64,000 nucleotides of DNA from NCBI RefSeq assembly GCF_002855555.1, contig NZ_PKRT01000001.1, positions 2,012,001 to 2,076,000 on the forward strand, given 5' to 3'. The stretch comes from Novosphingobium sp. TH158 (GTDB lineage: Bacteria; Pseudomonadota; Alphaproteobacteria; Sphingomonadales; Sphingomonadaceae). Position numbers and translations under genes: made by a program. The number at the start of each line of letters is the position of its first letter. Position 1 is the stretch's first letter. The notes under the pieces are model-generated. The model was given only the letters and a program-made list of their open reading frames with translations. It was not told the origin of the DNA and searched no databases. Below, piece by piece: positions 26,929-37,353 of this stretch.

Positions 26929-27627
26929 TCAGTCTTCGCCCGCTGCTTCGGCAGCGCGCTTGGCTTCGAGCCATGCCGCAGCTTCGGCTTCCTGAGCGGC
27001 CTCGCTGGCAGCCTTGGCCTGGGCCTCGCGCTCGGCGCGCAGCTCCTCGATCAGCGCTTCGCGATCGGTGCCGAGGCGTTCGTCCGCCTCGTTATCGACG
27101 ATGCCGGCCTTCTTCGCCGCCTTGGCAACCAGGGCATCCAGTTCGCGCTGCGAACACAGGCCCAGCGTAACCGGGTCCTTCGGGATGATGTTGGCGATGT
27201 TCCAGTGGCTGCGCTCACGGATGGCGGTGATCGTGTTGCGCGTGGTGCCGATCAGCTTGCCGATGGCCGCATCCGAAATTTCCGGATGGTTGCGCAGGAT
27301 CCAGGCGATGCCGTCCGGCTTGTCCTGACGCTTGGAAACCGGGGTATAGCGCGGCCCCTTGGTGCGGCTGACCTGCGCCGGTGCCTTCTGCATCTTCAGT
27401 GCATAGTTGGGATCGGCCTGGCCCTTTTCGATCTCGGCCATGGTCAGTTCGCCCGAACGCACCGGATCACGACCGGTATACTTCGAGCTGGCGAGGTCGT
27501 CGGCCATGGCCTGGACTTCGAGGATGTGCAGTCCGCAGAATTCGGCAATCTGCTCGAACGACAGCGCAGTGTTGTCCACCAGCCAGGAGGCGGTGGCATG
27601 CGGCATCAGCGGGGTGGGTTGGGTCAC
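26929..27627 (-). CDS. trcR: DUF1013 protein, TrcR-like cell-cycle transcriptional regulator
   Basis: Member of an alphaproteobacterial family. TrcR of Rhodobacterales/Caulobacterales is proposed to bind DNA or RNA polymerase and affect cell-cycle genes. The 232 residues have LMPHATASWLVDNTALSFEQIAE and FCGLHILEVQAMAD with a helix-turn-helix-like start, then AWILRNHPEISDAAIGKLIG and TTRNTITAIRERSHWN (a second HTH), and an Ala/Glu-rich charged tail (about 170-232). The GTG at 27627 is chosen because GGAG lies eight bases upstream; the first ATG is seven codons later. A perfect 6-bp inverted repeat (GGAGAC, 27645-27661) is in its leader. Confidence 0.85.
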   Translation of the reverse strand: MTQPTPLMPHATASWLVDNTALSFEQIAEFCGLHILEVQAMADDLASSKYTGRDPVRSGELTMAEIEKGQADPNYALKMQKAPAQVSRTKGPRYTPVSKRQDKPDGIAWILRNHPEISDAAIGKLIGTTRNTITAIRERSHWNIANIIPKDPVTLGLCSQRELDALVAKAAKKAGIVDNEADERLGTDREALIEELRAEREAQAKAASEAAQEAEAAAWLEAKRAAEAAGED

Positions 27628-27777
27628 GGCCAAAACTCCGGCAGGGAGACAAGGCGTCTCCGGCGAAAATAGATAGGGCCGCCCCTCGCGGAGCGGCCGT
27701 TCGGACGGGCATTTAGGCGAGGAGCGCCCGGAGAGCAAGGCAAAGAGTCACCGCAGGGCGATGAATCGGCCCCGCTC

Positions 27778-28776
27778 TCAGGCCGCCAGCACGATCTTGC
27801 CGATGTGTTCGCCGGCTTCCATCCGGGCATGGGCTGCGGCGGCTTCGGCCAGCGGGAAGGTCCGGTCCATCACCGGTCGCAGCGCCCCGTCGGCGACGAG
27901 CGGCCAGGCCTCGGCCCGCGCTTCGGCAACCAGCGCCGCCTTGAAGTCATCCGAACGCGGGCGCAGCGTCGACCCGGTCAGGGTGTAGCGGCGGCTCATG
28001 ACCACGGCCATGTTGATTTCCGCACGCGCCCCGCCCTGCACCGCGATGGTGACATGGCGGCCATCCTCGGCAAGGCACTTGAGGTTGCGCGCGACATAGT
28101 CTCCGGCAACCATGTCGAGCACGACGTGGACGCCCTTGCCCCCTGTGATGCGTTTCACCTCCTCGACAAAGTCCTGCGCCTTGTAGTCGATGGCATGGGC
28201 GGCCCCGATCTGCAGCGCGGCCGCGCACTTTTCCGGGCCGCCGCAGGTGACGATGACCGTCAGCCCGAACAGCTTGCCAAGCATGATGGCCATCGAGCCG
28301 ATGCCGCTCGTGCCGCCATGGACCAGGATCGTCTCGCCATCGCGGGCAAGGCCGCGTTCGAACACGTTGTGCCAGACGGTCAGCAGCGTCTCAGGCAGGG
28401 CGGCAGCCTGGTCGAGCGGCAGGCCCGGGGGAACCGGCAGGCAGTGCGCCGCCTTGGCGAGGCAATATTCGGCATAGCCACCGCCCGAAACCAGCGCGCA
28501 GACCTTGCGTCCTGCCAGATCGGTATCCACCCCTGCACCCAGCGCCACGACCTCGCCCGCGATTTCCAGGCCGGGAATCGGCGAAGCTCCCGGCGGGGCA
28601 GGATAAAAGCCCTGCCGTTGCACCACGTCCGGCCGGTTGACCCCGGCAAAAGCCACCCGCACCAGCATCTCGCCGGGGCCGGGCTGGGGCACGGCAACCG
28701 CCTGCGGGCGCAGCACTTCGGGCCCGCCGGGCGCATCGAAGCCCACTGCAATCATCGTTCCGGGCAGGTCTGCCAT
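27778..28776 (-). CDS. NAD(P)H quinone oxidoreductase, zinc-free MDR family (PIG3-like)
   Basis: Medium-chain reductase of 332 residues, probably reducing quinones or enals with NADPH. The N-terminal GroES-like half has GPGEMLVRVAFAGVNRPDVV and GLEIAGEV, and the Rossmann half has ILVHGGTSGIGSMAI followed by AIDYKAQDF. No zinc-binding cysteine set is visible, as expected for this branch. YPAPPGASPIPGLE is typical of TP53I3/PIG3-type proteins. ATG at 28776 gives MADLPGTM; a second ATG seven codons on is also possible. It is divergent from the small DUF1192 gene. Confidence 0.88.
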   Translation of the reverse strand: MADLPGTMIAVGFDAPGGPEVLRPQAVAVPQPGPGEMLVRVAFAGVNRPDVVQRQGFYPAPPGASPIPGLEIAGEVVALGAGVDTDLAGRKVCALVSGGGYAEYCLAKAAHCLPVPPGLPLDQAAALPETLLTVWHNVFERGLARDGETILVHGGTSGIGSMAIMLGKLFGLTVIVTCGGPEKCAAALQIGAAHAIDYKAQDFVEEVKRITGGKGVHVVLDMVAGDYVARNLKCLAEDGRHVTIAVQGGARAEINMAVVMSRRYTLTGSTLRPRSDDFKAALVAEARAEAWPLVADGALRPVMDRTFPLAEAAAAHARMEAGEHIGKIVLAA

Positions 28777-28866
28777 GACTTGGTCCCCATCTGTGGCGCA
28801 GGTGCCGCACCGTGGGTGCGACGTCACGCCGCCACTTAGCTTGCGGTTGACAGGAAAGGCAACGCG

Positions 28867-29082
28867 TTGAATTCTCGGACCATGGACGAAGATGACCGCC
28901 CGGCGCGGCGCGGCGATGCCGCCAGCCTTCTCGCCAAGGAGGCGCTCGACTCCTACTCGCGCGAGGAGCTGGACGAGCGCGTGGCCCTGCTTGAGGCAGA
29001 GATCGCCCGGGTGAAGGCGCACAAGGGCAAGGCCGAGGCACACCGCCTGGCTGCCGAAGCCTTCTTCAAACCGAAAAGTTGA
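28867..29082 (+). CDS. DUF1192 small protein
   Basis: 71-residue, highly charged protein of unknown function found in alphaproteobacteria. It has DAASLLAKEALDSYSREEL and a coiled-coil segment VALLEAEIARVKAHKGKAEA. The TTG at 28867 is used because AGGAAAGG sits seven bases before it. An ATG five codons later (28882) gives the more usual family N-terminus MDEDDRP but has no ribosome site at good spacing. It lies 132 bases before clpA on the same strand. Confidence 0.8.
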   Translation: MNSRTMDEDDRPARRGDAASLLAKEALDSYSREELDERVALLEAEIARVKAHKGKAEAHRLAAEAFFKPKS

Positions 29083-29214
29083 AAAAGGTGGGCCGCCCCT
29101 TACCTTGTACGGGCACGGCGGTTTACCCTCCCTGTTCACGGGCTGGCCATAGAAGCGGCCGCATGCCTGACGTTCTCCATCTCCGCCCGCAAGGGTTCAT
29201 CGAAAGCCGCTGAA
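29083..29214 (+). other. Gap before clpA; no clpS
   Basis: I see no gene here. In many proteobacteria clpS sits directly before clpA, but no reading frame with the ClpS adaptor sequence is present. No convincing heat-shock promoter was found. Confidence 0.5.
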
Positions 29215-31581
29215 ATGCCCAGTTTCGCTCAGAGCCTCGAAAAGACGCTGCACAACGCACTCGCCAATGCGGCGGATCGCGCGCACGAATATGCGACGCT
29301 TGAGCACCTGCTGCTGGCGCTGATCGACGATCCCGATGCCGCCCAGGTGATGAGCGCCTGCGGCGTTGACCTCGCCGAACTGGCGGAAGTGGTGAAGCAG
29401 TACCTCGATCAGGAATACCAGTCGCTCAAGACCAGCGAAAAGGGCGATCCCGCGCCGACCGCCGGCTTCCAGCGGGTGATCCAGCGCGCCATCCTGCATG
29501 TCCAGTCGTCGGGCAAGGACACGGTCACGGGTGCCAACGTGCTGGTGGCGCTGTTCTCCGAACGCGATTCCTACGCCGTCTATTTCCTGCAACAGCAGGA
29601 CATGAGCCGGCTCGATGCGGTCAGCTTCATCAGCCACGGCATCGGCAAGGGCGGCAAGCGGGTGGAAGACCGCACCCCCAAGGGTTCCGAGGAAGCGCCG
29701 CAGCAGCCGCAGCAGGAAGATAAGAGCCAGGCCAAGGGCGATAAGAAGGATTCCGCGCTCGACCAGTTCTGCGTCAACCTCAACGAGAAGGCGATGGGCG
29801 GGAAGATCGACCCGCTGATCGGCCGCGGCCCGGAAGTCGATCGCACGATCCAGATCCTCTGCCGCCGCAGCAAGAACAACCCGCTCTATGTCGGCGATCC
29901 CGGCGTCGGCAAGACCGCCATCGCCGAAGGGCTGGCGCGCAAGATCGTTGAAGGCGACGTGCCCGAAGTGCTTGCCGACGCTGTGATCTACAGCCTCGAC
30001 ATGGGCGCGCTGCTGGCCGGTACGCGCTATCGCGGCGATTTCGAGGAACGGCTCAAGCAGGTGGTCTCCGAACTGGAGAAAATGCCCGAGGCCGTTCTTT
30101 TTATCGATGAAATTCATACTGTTATCGGTGCGGGCGCGACCAGCGGCGGGGCCATGGACGCATCGAACTTGCTCAAGCCGGCGCTGTCGTCCGGCTCGAT
30201 CCGTTGCATCGGCTCGACCACCTACAAGGAATTCCGCAATCACTTCGAAAAGGACCGCGCCCTGCTGCGCCGGTTCCAGAAGATCGACGTGAACGAACCC
30301 ACCGTCGAGGATACGATCAAGATCCTGAAGGGCCTGCGCTCGGTCTTCGAAGAGCACCACAAGGTCCGCTACACGCCCGAGGCGATCAAGAACGCGGTGG
30401 AGCTTTCGGCCCGCTACATCAACGATCGCAAGCTGCCCGACAAGGCGATCGACGTGATCGACGAGGTTGGCGCCATGCAGATGCTGCTGCCGCCGAGCAA
30501 GCGCAAGAAGACCATCACCGCGCGCGAGATCGAGGCGGTGATCGCCACGATGGCGCGCATTCCGCCCAAGTCCGTCTCTTCCGACGACAAGAAGGTGCTC
30601 GAACACCTTGAGCGCGATCTCAAGCGGGTGGTCTTCGGGCAGGACAATGCGATTTCAGTGCTGTCCACCGCCATGAAGCTGTCGCGCGCGGGCCTGCGCG
30701 ATCCGGACAAGCCGATCGGCTCCTTCCTCTTCTCCGGCCCGACCGGCGTCGGCAAGACCGAGGTGTCGCGCCGCCTGGCCGACATCATGGGCATTCCGCT
30801 GGTTCGCTTCGACATGTCCGAATACATGGAGCGCCATTCGGTGAGCCGCCTGATCGGCGCGCCTCCGGGTTATGTCGGATTCGATCAGGGCGGCCTGCTT
30901 ACCGATGCGGTCGACCAGCAGCCGCACTGCGTCCTGCTGCTCGACGAAATCGAAAAGGCCCATCCGGACCTGTTCAACATCCTGCTGCAGGTCATGGATA
31001 ACGGCCGCCTGACCGACCACCACGGCAAGACGGTGGACTTCCGCAATGTCGTGCTGATCATGACCACCAATGCCGGCGCCAGCGACATGGCACGCCAGGG
31101 CATCGGCTTTGGCGATGTTTCCAAGGCCGACGCCGGGGACGAGGCGGTGAAGCGCATGTTCAGCCCCGAATTCCGCAACCGTCTGGATGCCATCGTGCCG
31201 TTTGCCTACCTCGGCACCGAGGTAATCGCGCGGGTGGTGGACAAGTTCATCCTGCAGCTGGAGCTTCAGCTGGCCGAACAGAACGTCCATATCCAGTTCG
31301 ACAGCGATGCGCGGGCATGGCTGGGCAAGCGCGGCTACGACAGGCTCTACGGCGCCCGCCCGATGGCCCGCCTGATCCAGGAAAAGGTCAAGCAGCCGCT
31401 CGCCGAGGAACTGCTGTTCGGCAAGCTGGCCCATGGCGGCGAGGTTCATGTCGCGGTGAAGGACGATGCACTTGCATTCGAACTCACTCCGGCACCGCCA
31501 AAGCTGGTCAAGCGCAAGGACTCGGCAACGGCCAAGGCCGCGCCGAAGAACAAGGGCAAGGCGCAGAAGGCCAAGGATTGA
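29215..31581 (+). CDS. clpA: ATP-dependent Clp protease ATP-binding subunit ClpA
   Basis: Hexameric AAA+ unfoldase that feeds substrates to ClpP. The 788 residues comprise an N-domain (1-145), a linker rich in Gln/Lys (about 150-180), AAA-1 with Walker A GDPGVGKTA and Walker B VLFIDEIHT, and AAA-2 with GPTGVGKTE and VLLLDEIEKAH. The ClpP-docking loop IGF is in RQGIGFGD. The C-terminus ends in a Lys/Ala-rich tail. The lack of a ClpB-type middle domain separates it from ClpB. It appears to be transcribed alone. Confidence 0.96.
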   Translation: MPSFAQSLEKTLHNALANAADRAHEYATLEHLLLALIDDPDAAQVMSACGVDLAELAEVVKQYLDQEYQSLKTSEKGDPAPTAGFQRVIQRAILHVQSSGKDTVTGANVLVALFSERDSYAVYFLQQQDMSRLDAVSFISHGIGKGGKRVEDRTPKGSEEAPQQPQQEDKSQAKGDKKDSALDQFCVNLNEKAMGGKIDPLIGRGPEVDRTIQILCRRSKNNPLYVGDPGVGKTAIAEGLARKIVEGDVPEVLADAVIYSLDMGALLAGTRYRGDFEERLKQVVSELEKMPEAVLFIDEIHTVIGAGATSGGAMDASNLLKPALSSGSIRCIGSTTYKEFRNHFEKDRALLRRFQKIDVNEPTVEDTIKILKGLRSVFEEHHKVRYTPEAIKNAVELSARYINDRKLPDKAIDVIDEVGAMQMLLPPSKRKKTITAREIEAVIATMARIPPKSVSSDDKKVLEHLERDLKRVVFGQDNAISVLSTAMKLSRAGLRDPDKPIGSFLFSGPTGVGKTEVSRRLADIMGIPLVRFDMSEYMERHSVSRLIGAPPGYVGFDQGGLLTDAVDQQPHCVLLLDEIEKAHPDLFNILLQVMDNGRLTDHHGKTVDFRNVVLIMTTNAGASDMARQGIGFGDVSKADAGDEAVKRMFSPEFRNRLDAIVPFAYLGTEVIARVVDKFILQLELQLAEQNVHIQFDSDARAWLGKRGYDRLYGARPMARLIQEKVKQPLAEELLFGKLAHGGEVHVAVKDDALAFELTPAPPKLVKRKDSATAKAAPKNKGKAQKAKD

Positions 31582-31655
31582 TTCGCGTCAATTCGCTGGC
31601 TTTTGCGGCCCGCTAGGGCGGTGCTGTAGCAATTTGCCTTGCCCCCGGAGGCCCC

Positions 31656-32063
31656 ATGAATACCGCAGTTGAAGAAAAGCCCGCCCCGACCACGCCCTAT
31701 GAACGGCTGGGCGGGCTGCCCGTGCTGGAAGCCATTTCGAACCGCTTCTACGACCTGATGGACCAGGACCCGGCCTATGCCGAACTGCGCGCCATGCATT
31801 CGCCCGACCTGTCGCGGATGCGGACTTCGCTGGCGCAGTTCCTGATGGGCTGGTCCGGCGGCCCGCGCGACTGGTTCGAGGCCAACCCCGGCCGTTGCAT
31901 GATGTCGGTGCACAAGCCCTATGCCATCTCGGCCGATGTCGCCGGGCAATGGGCCGATGCCATGAACCGGGCGGTCCACGATACGCTGGGCGAAAGCGAT
32001 CCGCCGCTGGCCAAGGAAATGGCCCGCGTGCTTGACCAGCTGGCCCGGAGCATGGGGCGCTGA
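31656..32063 (+). CDS. Group II truncated haemoglobin
   Basis: 135-residue 2-over-2 globin that binds O2 or NO, probably for redox or nitrosative protection. It has TPYERLGGLPVLEAISNRFY, a Pro/Tyr-rich DQDPAYAELRAMH, LAQFLMGWSGGP, the proximal histidine in MMSVHKPY and the conserved Trp in AGQWADAMN (G8 position) that marks group II. The ATG at 31656 follows GGAGG closely. It is followed by the DUF1275 gene 13 bases after its stop. Confidence 0.9.
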   Translation: MNTAVEEKPAPTTPYERLGGLPVLEAISNRFYDLMDQDPAYAELRAMHSPDLSRMRTSLAQFLMGWSGGPRDWFEANPGRCMMSVHKPYAISADVAGQWADAMNRAVHDTLGESDPPLAKEMARVLDQLARSMGR

Positions 32064-32076
32064 CCCGCATGGCGCG

Positions 32077-32709
32077 ATGAACCGGCTGGATCGCCAGCGA
32101 CAGGCCATGGCCATCGGCCTTGCCGCTCTGGCCGGTTACGTCGATGCTTTCGGCTTTCTTTCCGCAGACGGATTTTTCGTCTCGTTCATGTCGGGCAACA
32201 GCACCCGGCTGGCAGTAAACCTTGCCGAAGCCCCTGCCCGTGCGATCCTGCCGGCCCTGCTGATCCTGGGCTTTGTTGCCGGTGTGGCAGCAGGCGCGGT
32301 GGTTGCGGAGAAGGCCGCCAGCAGGCGCAAGCCCGCCGTGCTGTTCTTCGTCGCCATGCTGCTGGCACTTGCCGCACTGGCGCGCATGGCGCGCTGGCAC
32401 GGAGCCATGCTTTCGGCGCTGGTCCTGGCCATGGGGGCGCTGAACAACACTTTCCGCCGCGATGGCGAGGTTGCCGTGGGGCTGACCTACATGACCGGCG
32501 CACTGGTCCGGCTGGGTCAGGCGGTTGCCGGCCTGTTTCTGGGAAGCGGCGCGCAAGGCTGGGGCGCCTACCTGATGCTATGGGCGGGCCTTGTCGTCGG
32601 AGCGCTGTGCGGGGCGCTTGCCTTCCTGCACTTTCCCGCAGGAGCTTCGTGGCTGGCTGCGCTTTGGACGGCCGGCATGGCCATGATCGCCCTGCGCCTG
32701 CGCGCCTAG
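32077..32709 (+). CDS. DUF1275 (YoaK-like) membrane protein
   Basis: 210-residue inner-membrane protein with about six hydrophobic segments and the family opening LAALAGYVDAFGFL followed by FVSFMSGNSTRL. Related proteins are predicted transporters or permease-like proteins with no proven substrate. The ATG at 32077 precedes the first membrane segment; an upstream ATG at 32032 would overlap the globin gene. Its stop is one base from the stop of the convergent DUF167 gene. Confidence 0.88.
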   Translation: MNRLDRQRQAMAIGLAALAGYVDAFGFLSADGFFVSFMSGNSTRLAVNLAEAPARAILPALLILGFVAGVAAGAVVAEKAASRRKPAVLFFVAMLLALAALARMARWHGAMLSALVLAMGALNNTFRRDGEVAVGLTYMTGALVRLGQAVAGLFLGSGAQGWGAYLMLWAGLVVGALCGALAFLHFPAGASWLAALWTAGMAMIALRLRA

Positions 32710-32710
32710 C

Positions 32711-32989
32711 TCAATCGATCAGGAAAAGCTTCTCGCGCGAAGTTGCGCCGCGCAACATCGTCACACGTGACTGGGCAAGGCCCAATGCTTCGGCCAGCAA
32801 GCGCCGCACCGCATCATTTGCCTTGCCGTCCTCGGGCTTTGCACGCACCTTTGCCAGCAGACGGCCTGACGCGATCTCGATCGATTCCACCTTCGCACCT
32901 GGCGTGACCCGCACCGCCAGCCGCCCCTCGCCATCGATCAGCGCGGCAACGGCGCCGGCATCGGGAAGGTCAGTCTTCGCTCGGGCCAA
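32711..32989 (-). CDS. DUF167 (YggU-like) protein
   Basis: 92-residue small alpha/beta protein of the YggU family, function unknown. It has the conserved LAVRVTPGAKVESIE, LLAKVRAKPEDGKAND and LAEALGLAQSRVTMLRGATSREK. The start is taken as TTG at 32989, which has GGAGG six bases upstream and overlaps the preceding gene by 20 bases; an ATG at 33028 is less likely. It ends the five-gene overlapping string that begins with hemB. Confidence 0.82.
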   Translation of the reverse strand: MARAKTDLPDAGAVAALIDGEGRLAVRVTPGAKVESIEIASGRLLAKVRAKPEDGKANDAVRRLLAEALGLAQSRVTMLRGATSREKLFLID

Positions 32990-33554
32990 GCCCTGCCTCC
33001 GCCAGCGAGGCCATGTGGGCGCGGGCATTCATGACATAGCCCTGCACACCCATCTGCATGTCTGCCAGGTGGGCATCGCCCAGTTCGCGCATGAAGGTGG
33101 CCGGGCGTCCGCCCCACAGCTGGCGCGAGGGGATGCGCTTGCCGGGGGTCAGCATGGCGCCGGCGGCAAGCATGGAATCGCTCTCCATATGGCAGCCATC
33201 CATCGTGATCGCCCCGATGCCGACGAAGGAGCGGTCTTCCAGCACCGTGCCGTGGACCATGGCCATGTGGCCGATCAGCACATCATCGCCAATGATCGTG
33301 GGGATGCCGTCCGGCCGCTTGGGCTTGGGGGCATCGCAGTGGATCACCGAGCCATCCTGGATGTTCGTACGCGCGCCGATGACGATGCGGTTGGCATCGC
33401 CGCGGATCACGCAATTGTACCAGATCGACGCGTCCGGTCCGATTTCGACATTGCCGATGATGCGGCAGCCGGGGGCGATGAAGGCGCTGTCGTGAATGCG
33501 CGGCCAGGTGCCGGCGAAGGGCGCAATGGTGGTGCCGGGAGGGGGAGTGATCAT
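32970..33554 (-). CDS. Gamma-carbonic anhydrase / PaaY-like hexapeptide-repeat protein
   Basis: 194-residue left-handed beta-helix trimer of the gamma-CA family. Hexapeptide repeats run from about 35 to 150, and the three metal-ligand histidines are visible in SVIHCD, LIGHMAMVHG. The Arg-Gly-Asp (VIRGDAN) before them is also conserved. Members either hydrate CO2 or act in unknown ways. Start ATG at 33554 overlaps the MFS/spermidine synthase stop as ATGA (33551-33554). Confidence 0.9.
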   Translation of the reverse strand: MITPPPGTTIAPFAGTWPRIHDSAFIAPGCRIIGNVEIGPDASIWYNCVIRGDANRIVIGARTNIQDGSVIHCDAPKPKRPDGIPTIIGDDVLIGHMAMVHGTVLEDRSFVGIGAITMDGCHMESDSMLAAGAMLTPGKRIPSRQLWGGRPATFMRELGDAHLADMQMGVQGYVMNARAHMASLAEAGLGPSED

Positions 33555-35765
33555 TGTGCGTATCCGGTAAGGTTGGACCATTTGACGTGCGGCAGGATCG
33601 ACGCGTGATCGTCGGTCCAGACCCGCGTGGCGGGGGCTGCCAGCGGGCGAAGTGGCGTGGCGGGTACGCGCCCGGCCAGCGCCTTGAGCTGCGCTGCATC
33701 GCGGGAGAGCAGAACCCATGAACTGGGCGCCAGCTCGGTATCCTGCGCCGGGTTATCATCCCGGATCAGCGCGTGCAGCCCCTCTGCCCGCGCGCCGGCG
33801 GCAATCACGGGCTCCAGTTCGATGAAGCGGTTGGAGATATGCACCAGCAGCACGCCGCGCGGGCTGAGCGCATCCATGTAGACCCGGAACGCCTCGCGCG
33901 TGACCAGGTGGAGCGGGATCGAATCGGAAGAGAACGCATCGATCGCCAGCAGGTCGAAACTCGCCTTGGGCGCCTTGGCCAGTTCGAGTCGGGCATCACC
34001 GATCACCATGCGCGCATCGGGGGCGCATTCGCTGATGAAACTGAAAGTGCCATTGCGCGAATAGGCGAGCACCGTGGGATCGATCTCGTAATAGGTCAGG
34101 CTCATCGCCGGCTGCTTGTAGCAGGCGAGCGAACCTGTCCCGAGGCCGACGACGCCGATCCGCGCGGCATCCCCGAACAGGACCGGGGCATTGGCAAAGG
34201 CAATGCCCGCGCCCGAACCCGGCCCGTAATAGGTCAGCGGCTGGCGGCGGCGGGGGCCGTCCAGCAGCTGTTCTCCGTGCAGGGTGGTGCCATGGGCGAG
34301 GGTGCGAACCTTGCGGTCCTCGTAAGTGCGGACGGTGTAAATGCCGAAGTAGGAGCGATGCCGCACCCCGTCGCGCGTATCGGCCAGGGTCTGGAACCCG
34401 CCCTGCACGATCATCGTCGCCACCAGTACCAGCAGCACCGGCCCCCGCATCTGCACCAGCGCCAGGCCGCAGAGTGCAATGGCCGCCGAAAGCCCCCAGC
34501 GCTTCCAGCCGAAATCGCTTTCGAGCGTGACCGAGTAGAGCAGCCACAGCAGGAACCCGGCGAAGACAAGGATGGTCAGCATGGCCAGCCGTGCCATTGC
34601 CGGCTCCAGCCCCTTGAGCCGCCGCCAGTCAGGCATCGCATCAAGCGGCAGCAGCGCGGCTGCGGCGAAGACCAGAATCGGATGCTCCCAGGCCCAGTCG
34701 AACACCACCGGCGCAACCAGCGCCGTGAACATGCCGCCGAGCGCGCCGCCGGCCGACATGACGAGATAGAACAGCGTCAGCCGGTCGGATGCGGGGCGCA
34801 GGTCATACATGCGGCCATGGAGCGAGACGCAGACGAAATAGAGCAGGGCGATGCTGGCAATGGCCGGGATCAGCCCGACCGACCCCTGCGAAACCATGGC
34901 GAAGCCACCGGCGACGAGGATCACCGGCCAGGTCAGCGCACTCAGCACTCGCGCCGGGCGGCGGTTGTCGGAAAAGGCCGTAACGAAGCTCAGCAGGTAG
35001 ATGCCCAGCGGGATGACCCACAGCAGCGGCATGGCGACAAGGTCGGTCGTCAGGTGCGTGGTGGTCGAGAGCATCAGCCCCGAAGGCACGGCAGCAAGCA
35101 GCAGCCAGAGCACGATGCGACGCGCGGGCACCGGAGGCGAGGTTACGGCTTCTACTGCCGCAATCGTGTCGGCCATCGCGCGCCGCGCCCGGGCGCACAG
35201 CAGTACCAGCACAACCAGCAGGCCATAACCCACGGTCCAGCCGATCGATTGCAGGTGCACCGAAAGCAGCGGTTCGGCCAGCAAGGGGTAGGCGATCAAT
35301 CCGCCGAACGAGCCAAGGTTCGATGCAGCATAAAGCGCCCAGGGCTCGCCCGCCTTCGGATCGGTTGCATACCAGCGCTGCATCAGCGGGGCCTGTGCGG
35401 AAACAAGGAAAAACACCGGTCCGATAGTCAGCGCCAGAAGCGCGGGCACCCACAGCACTTCGGTGCCCGGGCTGGGTGCCGGCAGGTCAGCCAGCGCCAC
35501 CGGCAGGGTGAGCGCACCCAGCGCCAGCAGTACCACATGGATCCGCGCCTGTCTGGCAAGCGCCATCTTGCCCAGCCGATGGGCATAGAAATAGCCAGCC
35601 AGCAGCAAGGCCTGGTAGACCAGCATAGCGCTGTTCCACACTGCCGGCGCACCGCCCAGCCGGGGCAGGGCCATGCGCGCGACCATCGGCTGGACAAGGA
35701 ACAGCAGGAATGACCCGGTCAGGATCGTCGCGACGAACAGCGGGCGGTTGCCCCCGGCCCTGGTT

Positions 35766-35773
<8 letters not shown>
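33551..35773 (-). CDS. Fused MFS-type membrane protein and spermidine-synthase-like domain
   Basis: 740 residues. The first about 470 form 12 or more hydrophobic segments, opening FVATILTGSFLLFLVQPMVA. The last about 270 have a methyltransferase-like SpeE fold with IGVVGLGTGSLACY, YYEIDPTVL, VIGDARLEL and the conserved Asp in LLAIDAFSSDSIP. The aminopropyl-donor loop residues of true spermidine synthases are not evident, so polyamine synthesis is not assured. The membrane half resembles a transporter without known substrate. It is coupled to both neighbours by overlaps. Confidence 0.88.

Positions 35774-37353
<1,580 letters not shown>

Noticed and set aside
28847..28852. Perfect TTGACA before the DUF1192 gene
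   Set aside because: Its last two bases start the AGGAAAGG ribosome site, and a -10 at normal spacing would fall inside the coding region.
29197..30606. Minus-strand frame opposite clpA
   Set aside because: No recognised motifs and complete overlap with the clpA N-domain and AAA-1.
33773..35713. Long plus-strand frame opposite the MFS/spermidine synthase fusion
   Set aside because: Its composition (Gln, Arg and His rich, low complexity) is that of an antisense shadow, and the minus strand has a clear gene.
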